From contig JAJACP010000008.1 of the NCBI GenBank assembly GCA_022601445.1, positions 1 to 64,000 on the forward strand: 64,000 bases of DNA. Direction: 5' to 3'. Within the stretch, counting starts at the first letter, position 1; each line of letters begins with the position of its first letter. The notes below the pieces were generated by a model, which made no database searches, was not told the origin of the DNA, and saw nothing but the letters and a program-made list of their open reading frames with translations. A program made the translations under genes and the position numbers. This stretch comes from Chlamydiales bacterium. Its GTDB lineage: Bacteria; Chlamydiota; Chlamydiia; Chlamydiales; JAAKFR01. Below are positions 62,492 through 64,000 of the stretch, piece by piece.

Positions 62492-62894
62492 CCAAAAGGG
62501 CTCCTTCTGTTTGTTCTGCTTGAACGCGCCATTGAGCATAGTGCTTTTCTTTTAACTTTTCGATCACTTTTCGCTCTTGAATGATTTGTTTGAGTTGTGC
62601 CTGCTTCTCTTCAACCTGCTTGGACTGCGCAGCCAATACGTCTGTTACCTGAGCAAGATTGGTTTGCAAGTGCTCCAAAAGCTGAGAATAGGTCTCTTGT
62701 AAACCGTGCTCTTTTTCTTCTCTTTTTTTACGGATCTCATCGATTAGAGCTGCAATTTGCTGATCAATTGTCTCTTCTTTTTCTTTGAGCTGCTCCCACT
62801 TATGCTGGGTATAAGCAAGCTCACGCTGCATCCTCCCCTCACGCGCCTTGCGCACTTTCAAAAGGGTCTCTAATCTAAAGAAAAATTTCTTCAT
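62457..62894 (-). CDS. FliJ-like / SctO-type coiled-coil stalk protein
   Basis: 145 aa, nearly all coiled coil (heptads from residue 15 to 130), start MKKFFFRLETLLKVRKAREG as in FliJ. FliJ/SctO proteins form the central stalk of the type III export ATPase. The gene begins in an ATGA overlap with fliI, the partner ATPase. Corresponds to CT716. Confidence 0.78.
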   Translation of the reverse strand: MKKFFFRLETLLKVRKAREGRMQRELAYTQHKWEQLKEKEETIDQQIAALIDEIRKKREEKEHGLQETYSQLLEHLQTNLAQVTDVLAAQSKQVEEKQAQLKQIIQERKVIEKLKEKHYAQWRVQAEQTEGALLDEITLQRSHSD

Positions 62895-64000
62895 ATCACA
62901 ATGTCTCTACTCTCTTGGAAGCTCACTTTTTCCTCTCTACTCTGCCTTAAAAGTTGCTCAATCGCACCCATTTTGTCCACAGCTTCATCAATTTTGGGAT
63001 TTGATCCCTGCGCATATGCCCCTAAATTGATGAGCTCTTCTGCCTCTTGATAAGTATGCAAAAGGGCGCGCACTTTCCCTGCTTTCCGTTGATGCTCAAC
63101 ATCGGTCACATGTGGCATCACCCTTGACAGAGAGCGCAAAAGATCGATCGGAGGAAAGTGGTGCGCTGCTGCCAAATCGTGCGAAAGCTGAATGTGACCG
63201 TCCAACAAGGAGCGCATTTGATCTGGAATGGGGTCGTGCATATCATCTTCTTCACACAATATCGTATAAATCCCCGTTATGGAACCTTTTTCACTATTTC
63301 CTGCGCGTTCAAGAAGACGCGGGAGGTGCGCAAAAACAGACGGCGTATAGCCACGTGTTGTAGGAGGCTCCCCAACAGCCAAACCTATCTCCCTAAGCGC
63401 CATTGCATAACGAGAAACTGAGTCCATCATTAAGATGACATGCTTGCCCAAATCACGAAAATATTCAGCAATCGCTGTGGCGACATTAGCCCCTTTACTA
63501 CGAAGTAAAGCAGCTTGATCAGAGGTCGCTACGACCACTACGGAACGAGCCAACCCATCGGCTCCCAACTCTCTTTCAATAAATTCACGCACTTCTCGTC
63601 CTCGCTCTCCAATCAACGCAATCACATTGATATCGGCACACGCCATTTGTGCGATCATGCCCATCAATGTTGACTTACCCACTCCAGGAGAGGAGAAAAT
63701 TCCTATCCGCTGCCCTTTTCCCAAAGTGCAGAAGGCATCAATCGCACGCACACCTGTTGTAAGAGGCTCCACTATAGGCTGTCGACTTAAAGGGGCAGGC
63801 GGAGGAGCGGTAACCGGGTAAAATTTTTCAGAAACAAGAGGTCCTTTTCCATCAATCGGGCGTCCCAAAGCGTCCAGAACCCGCCCACAAAGAGCTTCTG
63901 AGACGGCCACTTGATGCACCTCCCCCGTAGGATAAACCTCAGCACCCGGGGAGATATGTGTTACCTCTCCCAGCGACATCAAAAGTACTTTTTGCTCTTT
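62891..64000 (-). CDS. fliI: Flagellar/type III export ATPase FliI (N-terminus beyond window)
   Basis: At least 369 codons to the right edge; the frame is open past an internal M (63982, preceded by EQKVLL), so the true start lies outside. Walker A SSPGVGKSTL, VIALIGERGREVREFIE, Walker B VILMMDSVSRYAMALREI and GYTPSVFAHLPRLLERAG identify the FliI/SctN family. In chlamydiae a non-flagellar organism keeps FliI-FliF-FliH in addition to the main type III system. Confidence 0.93.
   Translation of the reverse strand, partial: KEQKVLLMSLGEVTHISPGAEVYPTGEVHQVAVSEALCGRVLDALGRPIDGKGPLVSEKFYPVTAPPPAPLSRQPIVEPLTTGVRAIDAFCTLGKGQRIGIFSSPGVGKSTLMGMIAQMACADINVIALIGERGREVREFIERELGADGLARSVVVVATSDQAALLRSKGANVATAIAEYFRDLGKHVILMMDSVSRYAMALREIGLAVGEPPTTRGYTPSVFAHLPRLLERAGNSEKGSITGIYTILCEEDDMHDPIPDQMRSLLDGHIQLSHDLAAAHHFPPIDLLRSLSRVMPHVTDVEHQRKAGKVRALLHTYQEAEELINLGAYAQGSNPKIDEAVDKMGAIEQLLRQSREEKVSFQESRDIVI

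Overview
The window comes from a chromosome of the phylum Chlamydiota, most likely an amoeba-associated ('environmental', Parachlamydiales-type) lineage rather than Chlamydia itself. From memory of the Chlamydia trachomatis gene order, three blocks are recognisable: kdsA-lptC-lptA-lptB (CT655-653), ndk-ruvA-ruvC-coiled-coil protein (CT500-503), and a long block from ribH-ribBA-ribD-serS through a CCC1-like protein, zntA, rodA, birA, rluB, gpmA, nifS, nifU, gpsA, a UDPGP-family enzyme and a FliJ-like protein to fliI (CT732 to CT714). Two Legionella-OMP/MOMP-like porins, two candidate inclusion-membrane proteins, a large glutamate dehydrogenase, cysteine-rich envelope proteins and an F-box-like protein fit a host-associated chlamydial relative. 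The genus cannot be fixed from the sequence alone.

Layout. 1-6.4 kb: KH-domain RNA-binding protein, secreted proline-rich protein, MOMP-like porin, tRNA-Arg, folK, then kdsA-lptC-lptA-lptB (Kdo synthesis and LPS transport) with overlapping genes. 6.4-12 kb: F-box-like repeat protein, flavodoxin, a ndk-GT61-pabA operon, and an AT-rich insertion between ndk and ruvA holding a small protein and two tandem, divergent GIY-YIG-like proteins. 12-23 kb: ruvA, ruvC, coiled-coil protein, then several broken genes (DUF234-type ATPase, MscS, AlbA/RecG-like regulator) among waaF and typA. 23-31 kb: ald with a divergent Hsp70 and two small paralogous membrane proteins, an Inc-like protein, smc. 31-37 kb: riboflavin genes interrupted by three remnants (orphan antitoxin, broken secreted protein, truncated DUF1016 gene), then serS. 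37-41 kb: two tandem cysteine-rich autotransporter-like proteins. 41-53 kb: metal P-type ATPase, glutamate dehydrogenase, rodA, birA, a second MOMP-like porin, nifU-nifS-gpmA, rluB. 53-60 kb: accessory island. 60-64 kb: gpsA, UDPGP enzyme, FliJ-like protein, fliI (cut by the right edge).

The most interesting system is at 54,740-58,444: a lipoprotein with a five-cysteine repeat region, a DUF692 (MNIO) oxidase and a DUF2063 partner, closely coupled to lemA and htpX. This has the architecture of a bufferin/MNIO-type RiPP pathway, with an unusual lipidated precursor, a hairpin-plus-T-run lying directly against the start codon of the oxidase, and a membrane protease module in the same transcription unit. 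A second striking item is a 165-bp near-perfect palindrome inserted in frame in an AAA ATPase gene (59,441-59,605). Removing it restores the family motif, which resembles the protein-coding palindromic elements known from Rickettsia. A nifS-like gene that keeps an open frame but has lost essentially all catalytic residues is also noteworthy.

Calls rest on reading the translated sequence and motif recognition. No database search was run. Single-base frameshifts and stops could in principle be sequencing errors.
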